The notes beneath the pieces were generated by a model. That model was not told the DNA's origin and made no database searches. It worked only from the letters and a program-made list of their open reading frames with translations. From Chlorops oryzae (lineage: Eukaryota > Arthropoda > Insecta > Diptera > Chloropidae): a DNA stretch of 64,000 bases. Position 1 is the first letter of the stretch. Each line of letters opens with the position of its first letter. The stretch spans positions 75,075,188 through 75,139,187 of the forward strand of contig CM035808.1 in NCBI GenBank assembly GCA_020466095.1. The letters are read 5' to 3'. Made by a program: the position numbers and the translations under genes. Shown one piece after another: positions 20,520 to 29,481 of the stretch.

Positions 20520-21808
20520 TTGGTGTAGTAAAAAGAAATCCATTATTTTTCCAATAGATGGCGTTATTAATCTGCATCTCGCGTTGTATAAGTCCGATCG
20601 TGTTCCGCTAGGGGGCATTAGAAAGATGACAGTTCCTACTAAAAAAGCTTTTTTGGCACTTTTTTGATTGATTGATTCAGTTTTGTTTGAGAGCTTGTCA
20701 AAGATGGACATCAGCAAAGAAAAAATTCGCTACATTTTACAGTTTTTCTTCGATAAGGGAGAAAACGCAAGCCAGGCGGCTGAAAATGTGAATAGCGTTT
20801 ATGGACCTGATACTGTAACAGCCAATCATGCGCAATTTTGGTTTCGTCGATTCCGTTCCGGTAACTTCGATGTCAAGGATGCACCACGCACTGGAAGGCC
20901 AATTGTCGAAAATGTCGATCAAATCTTGGAAATTATCGAGTCCGACCGTCATGTTAGCACTGTTTTGATTGCAAAAGAGCTAAAGATTGCACAAAAAACC
21001 GTTTGGAACCATTTGAATAAGGCTGGATACACAAAGAAGCTCGATGTATGGGTGCCACACGAGTTAACGCAAAAAAACCTCATAGACCGAATTTCCATCT
21101 GCGTATCGCTGCTGAACCGCAACAAAATCGACCCATTTCTGAAGCGGTTGGTGACTGGTGATGAAAAGTGGGTCACTTACGACAACGTCAAGCGAAAACG
21201 GTCGTGGTCGAAACACGGTGAACCGGCGGAAACGGTGGCCAAGCCAGGATTGACGGCCAGGAAGGTTTTGCTGTGTGTTTGGTGGGATTGGCAAGGAATT
21301 ATCTACTATGAGCTGCTCCCATACGGCAAAACTCTTAACTCGGAACTCTACTGTCAACAATTGGACCGTCTGAAGGAAGCAATCGCCCATAAGCGGCCAG
21401 CTTTGGCCAATAGGAGAGGAATTGTGTTCCATCAGGACAACGCCAGGCCACACACATCGATTGTGACTCGCCAGAAGCTCCGGGAGTTTGGTTGGGAGGT
21501 TCTTCTGCATCCACCTTATAGTCCGGACCTGGCACCAAGTGATTACCATCTGTTCCTGTCCATGGCGAACAATTTTGCTGGTGAAACATTCGCTTCAAGA
21601 GAGGCTTCTGAAATTCGACTGTCTCAATTTTTTGCTAATAGGAACGAGGGCTTCTATGAGAGAGGCATAATGAAATTACCTTTAAAATGGCAACAAGTTA
21701 TCGAACAAAACGGCGCATATTTGACCTAAATCGGGTCATTCTAACTATCTTAAATAAAGCCCTCAATTTAATGCAAAAATAATGCAAAAATCTTTTTACT
21801 ACACCTAA
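20520..21808 (+). mobile_element. Mariner transposon, apparently complete
   Basis: 1289 bp, the standard mariner size, with inverted ends TTGGTGTAGTAAAAAGA and (reverse complement) TTAGGTGTAGTAAAAAGA, which differ by one inserted base. TA flanks both ends (20518-20519 and 21809-21810). The G2-family copy near 55320-55370 shows the uninterrupted site (TTTAAATGGACTTTGG... GTACTTTTCGTC), which confirms the insertion point. Confidence 0.88.
20704..21729 (+). CDS. Mariner transposase, DD34D, intact
   Basis: 341 codons from ATG (MDISKEKIRYI) to TAA, close to the usual 340-350. Residues 1-110 carry the paired helix-turn-helix DNA-binding region (ASQAAENVNSVYG, then RTGRPIVENVDQILEII and VSTVLIAKELKIAQKTV). 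The linker motif WVPHEL is at 116-121. The catalytic triad is Asp153 (TGDEKWV), Asp245 (FHQDNARPH) and Asp280 (YSPDLAPSDYHLF), with 34 residues between the last two. Sequence style is that of the irritans subfamily. It performs cut-and-paste transposition at TA. The open frame extends upstream, but the ATG at 20704 gives the typical N-terminus. This is the only undamaged transposase in the window. Activity is not proven. Confidence 0.93.
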   Translation: MDISKEKIRYILQFFFDKGENASQAAENVNSVYGPDTVTANHAQFWFRRFRSGNFDVKDAPRTGRPIVENVDQILEIIESDRHVSTVLIAKELKIAQKTVWNHLNKAGYTKKLDVWVPHELTQKNLIDRISICVSLLNRNKIDPFLKRLVTGDEKWVTYDNVKRKRSWSKHGEPAETVAKPGLTARKVLLCVWWDWQGIIYYELLPYGKTLNSELYCQQLDRLKEAIAHKRPALANRRGIVFHQDNARPHTSIVTRQKLREFGWEVLLHPPYSPDLAPSDYHLFLSMANNFAGETFASREASEIRLSQFFANRNEGFYERGIMKLPLKWQQVIEQNGAYLT

Positions 21809-21962
21809 TATTAAAGAGAAAAAAGTACTTTTCGTCGCGAAAAAAAATATAATTCACGAAAATAATCCGTGAAAAATTGTCGGCGAAAAATTATCCGTGC
21901 AAAAAACTTTTTATTTTTCGAAGCCGCCCCATCGGACAAAGAATTTAACTGTCACAAGCACG

Positions 21963-23041
21963 ATGGTAAGTACATCAAAAAAAATAGAAGGAAATAGCGC
22001 AATTATAGAAAATTTAAAGCAAGAAGTATTCACTTATGAACGTTTAACTGCTTGTTATTTTAGACAATTGTGGGAAGTCTTAGAGTCAGTGAATAAGAAA
22101 AGATCATTTTTAAATTCAGTTTGCAGTGAAAAAGAATGTTAAACTCAAGAAGAGAAATTTGACATAGTACTTGAACATATAAGAGAAAACGCAAGTGATA
22201 AAAAGAGTAAAGCTTTTTGAAAAAGAAGTAGAAAAATTACAGCCTAGCAATAAATTATTGAAATCACAGAACAAAAAATTAAAAGACGCGTTAGCGGGTT
22301 CAGACACATCCTTGGAAGAACAAAAACCAGAAAACGACAGACTAAGGGATTTTTTATTAAAAGAAAATTTTAGCGCAGGACAGTGAAACCTATTTGAAAA
22401 AAATAGACAAACGATCGCTGAATAAAAAGCAGAAATAGAGCATTTGAAGAACATTAACGAATTAACAGTTCATAACGAAGCGACCGGTAACTTAACACCA
22501 TTATCAAAAGAATTATCAGAAGCTGGTATCGAAATCTCAAAACTGACTCCAAGACAAATAGAATATTCACGGGAACATTCATTATGTCCTTCGTTGACTA
22601 CACAGCCAACACCCACACAAATACCGCCACCCCGCCTCCACCCTCAGCAGGTCAACCACATCAGTTAAGACCGAAAACTGATATGATGCAGAACAAACAA
22701 ACCAACTCAGATTCAAATTTTTCAGCCGCGAGAGCTAATTTAGAACATTTCTCTCAATTTGGTGCTAACAATTTTGCAGTTTGAAGGCGAATCATTTTCA
22801 AACACAGAATCCAAGTAGAGAGAATAGCAATCAAACACAAAACCGACACACTACTACGTACGACAATAGAGGGCAAAGCAGGTTTAACGATCGTAAAAAT
22901 GTACCCAAATATGGTCAAGGGGCTCTTAGAGTTGATAATAGGCAGTGCTACAAATGCAAGCAGTTTGGCCATATTTCACTAAATTGTGCGTCTGCAACTC
23001 AGAGTCAGGGACACTATACACGGCCCGTACAAGGCCAGTAG
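21963..23041 (+). pseudogene. gag: G2 gag, fragmented
   Basis: It starts MVSTSKKIEGNSAI. Stops and frame changes break it into several pieces. A middle piece (22195-22386) is a Leu/Lys/Glu heptad-like coiled coil (EKEVEKLQPSNKLLKSQ). A Pro/Thr-rich spacer follows, then a CCHC zinc knuckle, CYKCKQFGHISLNC, near 22950-22990. The product would have been the particle and RNA-binding protein. The leader from 20209 to 21962 is otherwise non-coding apart from the mariner. Confidence 0.7.
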
Positions 23042-23141
23042 ACCGGAAAGCCGATAATAGATTAGCAAAACTAAGGCCTATTCCAGTACCCGGTGGCGGC
23101 AATGTGCAAAAAATTAACTAAAGAAAATAGAAGTAAAAAAT

Positions 23142-23531
23142 ATGAAAAGAAGCACAGAGGAAAAATCAAACTTATCTTGTCAGTCACAGTCGCTACTGGA
23201 ACTGGATATAAATAAAATTGAAGTCGAAGAATCCACAGTTAAAATTAACAAAATTCAGCCACTCTGTAGCAGTGAGCAGATGAAGGAGAATAAAAAAACA
23301 TGCGTTAGGCTAAGCGAGCCTATATGTTCCGTTAGAAAGCAAAAAGAAACAAATAAGAAGGTTACATTTTCTGAACAAGTTGTTGAGTATACCTATCCAA
23401 GAGATGTTTATGAAATATCATATTCTAGTGATTCATGTGTAAAGAAATTTTTCACCAAGGGATGGATCATACTATTAAGTATGTTGATTATTTTGTGTAC
23501 TAGTCTACCAGAGTCGCTTTCAGAGGGTTAA
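23142..23531 (+). CDS. 129-codon G2 reading frame with a hydrophobic C-terminal segment
   Basis: It opens MKRSTEEKSNLSCQS, is rich in Lys, Glu and Ser, and ends with a hydrophobic stretch WIILLSMLIILCTSL followed by a stop. It lies between gag and protease. I do not recognise a domain. The G2-family copy has a comparable hydrophobic run at about 57170-57230 (FLWLSMINLS), so the feature is old in the family. It could be the gag-pol linker whose hydrophobicity is accidental, or a membrane anchor. Whether it is translated is unknown. Confidence 0.35.
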   Translation: MKRSTEEKSNLSCQSQSLLELDINKIEVEESTVKINKIQPLCSSEQMKENKKTCVRLSEPICSVRKQKETNKKVTFSEQVVEYTYPRDVYEISYSSDSCVKKFFTKGWIILLSMLIILCTSLPESLSEG

Positions 23532-23553
23532 GTTGTTTTACAAAGAAAAACAA

Positions 23554-26215
23554 TGGAATTGCATTTAAATAGAAAATTGAGTAAGTCAGATTCAATTAAG
23601 AAGAAAAAGACCTAAAACTAAACAACTTTGACAGTTTACCAAAATCTTTAACCATAGATGAGGGATGTCGATCAGATGATGCATTTATAGCATTTCCGTG
23701 TGGACAAGCTAAAAATGATAAATTAACTCTGCTTGTCGATACAGGGGCAGACACTAGTTTGCTGAAATCTGAAGTCTTAAAAGAAGAAGTTGAAGTTGAC
23801 AGGTCAGAGGTTAAGCAATTAGGTGGAGCATTCGGTGGAAGCATTAATACAGAGGGAGCTGTAAGAATATCTCAAGAAGATAACAAGGCATTAAATTTAA
23901 ATATGCACATACTTCCATTTGGTAGCAAAATACCAGCAGATGGACTTTTGGGTAGAGATGAACTGTGGACCCGTTCGGTTACGAATGGAGTTAATCAGAC
24001 GATTTAATTTTTCGCAAATAGCACAGAAATCGCAAGATTACCACTTTGTTCAGAGCAAGAGACTAGAAGAATATGCGTAGGTGAGTCAATTACGATAAAC
24101 GCTAGAACTTCAAAAATAATTCCAACTGAGGTAAATATTGAATCAGGAGATATAGTGATACATAAGGAAAAAATTTTGCAAGGAGTATACGTTGGAAATG
24201 TAATAACAAGAATCAAAAATGGAAAGGGATTTATACCAGTTCTGAATGCAAGTAGAAAATATGTAAACTTTGGACAGCTAAAGGAGCTGAATTACACTTT
24301 CCTCAGGGATAATGAGGAGTTAGGAGAAACAGGGATAAATTTTGTCAAAAAGGATGAGAAAATGAATGATCGTTTTCAATTGATTATGGAAACAGTACGT
24401 TTAGATAATAATTTAAACGAAGAAGAATTAAAATCTATAAAGAGCGTATTCAAAGAATATTCTGATATTTTTCATTTGAGTGAGAATAAGCTTTCATACA
24501 CGACAGTTCTTAAACACAAAATTGCAACAGAGCCAGGGCAGCCGCCAGTTAATATTAGGCAATAATAAAACAGAAATAACCTCACAGGTTGACAAAATGC
24601 TTAAAGATGGCATTATTTCTTCAAGCAAGTCACCTTGGAATTCTCCGATGTTGTTAGTACCGAAAAAGGCAGGTGCCGATGGGAAAAAGAAGTGGCGACT
24701 TGTGGTAGATTTCCGAAAGTTGAACGATATTACCGTTAAACAAGTTTTTCCGATACCTAGAATAGATGAAATTCTCGATCAGTTGGGTTGCAGTAGGTAT
24801 TTTTCAACTTAAGATTTAGCCAGCGGATACCATCAAGTGCTTATCGAGGAAAAATATAAAGAGAAAACAGCATTAAACACGGGAATGTGACATTTTGAAT
24901 TGACCAGAATGCCTTTTGGGCTCACGGGAGCACCTGCAACCTTTCAACCCATAATGAATAGCATTCTCACTGGTTTGCAGGGAATCGATTGGTTTGTTTA
25001 TCTTGATGATATCGTTATTTATGCTAGGAATTAAGAAGAGCATGAAGAAAGATTATGTAAGGTTTTTGAAGTCTTAAGACATAACAGTTTAAAACTTCAA
25101 ACAGAGAAATGTCAATTTCTTAAAAAATAAGTTATATATTTAGGGCATAAATGTTTGGAATCAGGCGTGCTTTCAGATCCACTAAAGGTAGAAAGTGTAC
25201 AAAAAATATCACCACCCAGAAATGAAAAACAGTTATAAGCTTTCCTTGGATTAATCAATTATTATCGCAAATTTATACCAAATGCGGCAAAAATTTCAGT
25301 TCCACTAAACAAATTATTTAGAAAAAACGTTAAATTTGAATGGAATAATGATTGTCAGAAGGCCATGGAACAGCTTATAGCTGCGGTAACCTCACCTCCT
25401 TTACTTCAATATCCAGATTTTTTGAAAACTTTTATTCTAACAATTTACGCTAGTAATGAAACCTTAGGAGCTGTTCTCTCGCAAGGAAAACCAGGGGAAG
25501 ATTCCCCTATTTATTTTGCAAGCAGAGCGTTAAGTGAAACTGAGAAACGATATTCTACAATTGAGAAAGAATTTTTGGCAATAGTTTGGGCTGTAAAAAA
25601 TTTGAGGACGTATTTAATGGGCAGCCCTTTCAAAATTTACACCGATCATAAGCCATTAAGGGGTTTAGCCAATTTAAAGGAACAAGATTTGAGACTAGGT
25701 CGTTTTCGCCTAAAACTTTTAGAGTACGATTTTGAAATTTTTTATAAGCCGGGAAAAAATAATCAAAACGCTGACGCTTTGAATAGAATTCCACATATCA
25801 ACAACAACATATCTGTAGTAACAAGAGCTCAGGCTAAAGAAAATCCTGATGAAATAATAGACGAAAGCGTTGAAGAAGACATGGCACAAGTCTTAACTAA
25901 CCCAAAGGAGATTGTAAAAGTCCTCAAAACATTTCATGATTCACCCATAGGAGGTCATAAAGGAACAATGAAGACGTTTCTGGGAATAAGAAAGTGGCAA
26001 CGAATGCAAAAAAAAATAAAAGATTACGTGAAAACATGTGAACTCTGTCAGAAAAATAAAAGTTTAAAAGTCGAGAAAATGCCGATGGTTCTCACAAAAA
26101 TATCCCAACGTCTTTTTGATAAGATATATATGGGCATGGTGGGTCCCCTACCAGTCACTTCAAGTGGTAATAAATATATCCCATTTCTGTAAATGCTAGA
26201 CTTTTATTCAAGGGC
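23554..26215 (+). pseudogene. pol: G2 pol: protease, RT, RNase H and truncated integrase
   Basis: Protease LLVDTGADTSLLKSE near 23730 keeps its active site and is followed by GLLGRDEL. RT has RLVVDFRKLNDI, FST-stop-DLASGYHQV (motif A), RMPFGLTGAPATFQ and YLDDIVIYA near 25000. RNase H (25365-25790) has FILTIYASNETLGAVLSQ, EKEFLAIVWAVKNL and TDHKPLRGL. Integrase shows only the zinc motif (FHDSPIGGHKG with CELCQKNK) and the first lines of the core (GPLPVTSSGNKY), where the first Asp is replaced. At least seven stops or frame changes are seen. After about 26215 integrase gives way to phosphatase-like sequence. Confidence 0.85.
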
Positions 26216-26239
26216 AAAGAAAAAACCTTCCACAGAAAT

Positions 26240-27106
26240 TTGTTAAAAAACAATCAGGAGAAAGCGAACATTTTATACATAAAAGCAGGGAAAGAGGCAG
26301 AAGATATTAACCGCAAGCTAGCCGAAGAGCATGCACAATTGATTCGAATTCCAGTCAAGAGATCTTTTAAACATTTTCTAAGAAGTTCAGAAAAAAATCG
26401 CTATAGGAACGTGCCTTGTTTTTCCCACAGTCGTGTAAACTTATCACGACAACACGAGAACATATCAGGATATATTCATGCTAGCTTTGTGGATGGATAT
26501 AAAAAGACGTAGTCAGCTATAGCTACGTAGGGACCTCTCGAAAATTCCATACAAGACTTCTTTCAAATGGTATGGGAACAAAATTGTAATACCATAGATA
26601 GGCTCACGAAGTCGAGTGAATGTGCTAGATACTGGGAAGTTGACGTAAATTCCACCAAAATATTTTCCCAATTTTGCGTTAAAACGCTCAGTACAAATAA
26701 AAACAATAGGTTTGATTGTACGGAGTTAGAACTACACGATCAAAAATCAGAAACTTGTAGAGCAATTAACCATTGGCAACTTAGGTGTTAGGCCAATCAA
26801 GGCATATCCAATGCTAAATTATGATGGCAATTTATAAGATTAGTTAAGGAAAATCAAAAGAGGTACACTACTGATATAACAAATCCGCCGCCGATGATAG
26901 CTCATTGTGCTGCAGGCATAGGTAGAACATACGTTTTTATAGCTTTAAATATCGCCCTAGATTTGAAAGAAAATAAAAAATACACAAGGGTACCTGAAAT
27001 AGTAAACAAAATACGTGCACAAAGGGCGCAAGCAATTCCAAACGCCACATAAAACATATTTTGTTACCAGGCCCTTAACATACTAAATGAAAAAACTATC
27101 AAATAA
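26240..27106 (+). pseudogene. Protein tyrosine phosphatase-like gene captured in G2
   Basis: One frame of about 289 codons, the size of a single classical PTP domain, with no frameshift but stops at about 26510, 26528, 26789, 26822 and 27050. Motifs in order: KNRYRNVPC with HSRVNLS (substrate-loop region), YIHASFVDGYK, GPLENSIQDFFQMVWEQN and RYWE. A WPD-loop position follows, where Trp is a stop and Asp is Asn (stop-ANQGI). The P-loop is HCAAGIGRT at 26903-26929, with catalytic Cys and Arg kept. Then a Q-loop-like IRAQRAQAIPN and NIFCYQAL. Such enzymes remove phosphate from tyrosine. It is not part of any normal gypsy gene set. Source (host or viral) is unresolved. Confidence 0.82.
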
Positions 27107-28206
27107 ATTTATTCATATTATGCTTTTTCTTATTTGCGAAGCGATCTTATTTCAAACTGGCGCTGCCAGAAATTAAGCTCCACCACGCGACAATAACATA
27201 TCTTAAAAATAAATTTAAAAAATTAACAATTTTCTGTTCAAGACAAAAGTGCTCGCATATCAAAACGAGCGAAGACACAATAAAAGCAAAAAAAAATTTT
27301 TATTTTTATTTCTGAACAGTAGAAACTAGCGGCGAAGTAAATGTTGATGAGCAAACACAATTTTTTTTAATATAGTGCACTTGAAATTGCAATATTGGAA
27401 AAAAAAAGAAAATAATAAATGAACTAAAACAAACAAAAGACAGTCGAAAGGAAAATAGGCCAAGTTCAAAAGTAGTTATGCAAAAACTAAAATTGTCAAG
27501 TTCAATTTGGACAGCCGAAATAATGGCAGGGACACGAGAATAGTTGTAGCACAGGTAGGGAATAATTTCATGTTTTTTTTTTCAGGAAGACCAATGAGGT
27601 TTAAAGTTGGATACCAGACGTAAAATTGCTCTTCTAAATTTGGAAACTCAATTGAAAGTGTTGAAATTCCTAAGTTCAATTTAGATTCCAAACTAAGAAG
27701 AGGGGAAGAGTGATTGGTAAGAAAAACAAAAAAAAAAATTGATAGAACAATACTTATAAAGAAACAAAAATATAGCTATAAATAATGGAAGAATAATATC
27801 TTTTGAGCACTTTAATAGAATTGCATAGAAAAATATCCTGAGATAAAATTTAAACATTTTAAAATAAGTAAAATTTTTAAAGAAAAGAAAAAACGCAGAG
27901 ATTTCTCAAATAACGAAAGATAAATTCAAAAAAAAAAATTTAATTGAACTTAAAATGACAACAACAACAAAAAACTCAAATTTTGATAACAAAAAATTAG
28001 TAGGTTAAAACTGGATAACTTGAAATAGACTTTTAAGATAATTTGTATTTCCAGATTTTGCAAATTACAGGTGGGAGACAGTTGGAAGCAAAGAAAATAT
28101 TTAATATGAACAAAAAAATTAACAAATAAATAAAAATAAAAATAATAATAATAAATAAAAAAATAAACATGATTTAAATATATATTTATACACAAAAAAA
28201 AAGATT
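27107..28206 (+). other. G2 3' non-coding region, A-rich
   Basis: About 1.1 kb of A-rich DNA with long A runs and no frame that I trust. The open stretches here are low-complexity artefacts (for example a Tyr/Phe-rich minus-strand run at 27950-28195). No env can be recognised. Confidence 0.6.
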
Positions 28207-28370
28207 AAAAAGAACTAGTATCCTGTCGCCAATCCTCTTATAACCTATGGCTCGAAATACAAAAACGGCTCCACTGCATATAACATAGTTTTTGAATCTA
28301 CCCGCTGGGTTTGAACCACGAACCTCTCGATTTCTGGTCATCTGCTAACCCATTACGCTGTCTTCGCCGG
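28207..28370 (-). mobile_element. Probable tRNA-derived SINE
   Basis: On the minus strand a tRNA-like head contains an A-box-like AGCGTAATGGGTTAGCA (28359-28343) and a B-box GGTTCAAACCC (28317-28307), about 40-50 bp apart as in tRNA genes. About 100 bp of unrelated body follows, then a T/A-rich tail near 28207. The anticodon arm is not regular, so a functional tRNA is unlikely. RNA polymerase III would transcribe such an element. No second copy is seen in the window, so the element ends are estimates. Confidence 0.5.
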
Positions 28371-28474
28371 AAAAAAATACAAAGTTGGTTGCTGAGGCAA
28401 TCCCTTTTGAGCAATGACAAACATTCCCTTACCTTCTACCGTTAATTTGAATGCCAAAACGTGGCATCGTCTTC

Positions 28475-28488
28475 AAAGGGGGGAGGGA
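28475..28488 (+). promoter_or_regulatory. Polypurine tract of G2
   Basis: AAAGGGGGGAGGGA lies immediately before the TG of the 3' LTR, where plus-strand DNA synthesis is primed. Confidence 0.8.
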
Positions 28489-28990
28489 TGTTATGAGTCA
28501 AACAGCAGATCAGCTCATCTTGTAGCTTACGCAATACCGCTAGCGACGGCAGACGGCCAAAAACGCAAGCTGGCAGTTCGCACCACCGTACAAGCGTGCC
28601 AAGTACAACTTTGCGTCAAAGGTGACTGATACAGAATCACCGAATATGCTGAATCGGATATTGGTCATGGAACAAAACGACCAAGATACCCAGAAGTACA
28701 TCTGCATAGGTCAGAACGCGTCTGCGGCCCCATGACACCGTTCCCGAAGAACACACCAACGTCTGCAGAGCGAAGACCTAGGTTAAGAATAATGAGTATA
28801 TAAGCTGTGCATTTTAATACTAAGATATAGTTGCTAACAGTTGCCGATAGTCGTTTTACAATAAGCAGTTGCGAGTAGTCTTTACAGTCGATTAATAAAT
28901 AATTATAAATTATAAAAACACTAAAGAGCGTTTCCTTTAGAAAATTCGGTCCGATAGGCGAGTGAAGGATTTCGTAAAATCCTCACAACA
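28489..28990 (+). repeat. 3' LTR of G2
   Basis: 502 bp, TG...CA, homologous to 19694-20191 throughout. Confidence 0.87.
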
Positions 28991-29260
28991 CTTTAAAAGT
29001 ATAACACTCAATCGTTAGGCTAACTTACTTAACTGAGCTTTTCCCTAGATAACGCGGAGATACACACTTCAACGTCCTGGCTCGTGAGTAGGTGCGTTAA
29101 AGTTGACATCTACTGAAAACTTCGATTCACGGTTTTGATCGTAGTCCCCTTTCAGCGAGCGATGCTTGGTTTAAATAGAGCGATATTGCTAGTTTATCAA
29201 TATCGTTTGTTGCGACATTCTTCTGGGTCATCTTTGTTTTTGTTTTTGCATTTCCGATAT
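28991..29260 (-). repeat. Possible remainder of the G3 LTR
   Basis: If G2 landed in the LTR of G3, the minus-strand LTR should resume here. Read on the minus strand it contains an ATTTAAA box near 29170, and continues across the G2 site into an AATAAAAG signal near 19680. No second G3 LTR is present to prove it. Confidence 0.35.
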
Positions 29261-29481
29261 CTTTCCCATCAGGTCAGCTTACTCGTTGTTGTTGTAGACT
29301 GCTGATGCTCAATACCTCTAGCCACCGCTTACTTGTTGTTGCGTTTTCCATTTATTTTGTTATTGTTGTGCTGGCAGTATCGGCTATGACGACCAGCTTT
29401 TGCTTGTGAAGCGTATCATTTATAGAATAATTGCTTCTAATTTTCCGGTCAAGATAATTTTCATTCTCTTTGTATGATCTT

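Larger units (their letters stand above)
19694..28990 (+). mobile_element. Ty3/gypsy LTR retrotransposon G2 with nested insertions
   Basis: LTRs of about 500 bp (19694-20191 and 28489-28990) start TGTTATGAGTC and end CACAACA. A tRNA-Ser-type primer site follows the first, and the purine tract AAAGGGGGGAGGGA precedes the second. Inside are a broken gag, a broken pol cut off early in integrase, a tyrosine phosphatase-like frame and A-rich DNA. A mariner is inserted at 20520-21808. The flanking 4-mers CCTT and CTTT are only near-identical, so the target duplication is unproven. A second, shorter copy of the family lies at 54636-58032. Confidence 0.88.

Noticed and set aside
21064..21598. Long minus-strand frames across the mariner
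   Set aside because: They are antisense shadows of the intact transposase.
26240..27106. Assigning the phosphatase to a particular virus or host gene
   Set aside because: The motifs show a classical PTP, but the origin cannot be decided without database searches and a tree.
27950..28195. Tyr/Phe-rich minus-strand frame
   Set aside because: A product of A/T-rich simple sequence in the G2 3' region.
28300..28370. Functional tRNA gene
   Set aside because: Boxes A and B are present, but the anticodon arm does not pair as a 5-bp stem with a 7-base loop. A SINE head fits better.
19690..28994. Confident 4-bp target duplication for G2
   Set aside because: The flanks read CCTT and CTTT. One mismatch leaves it unproven.
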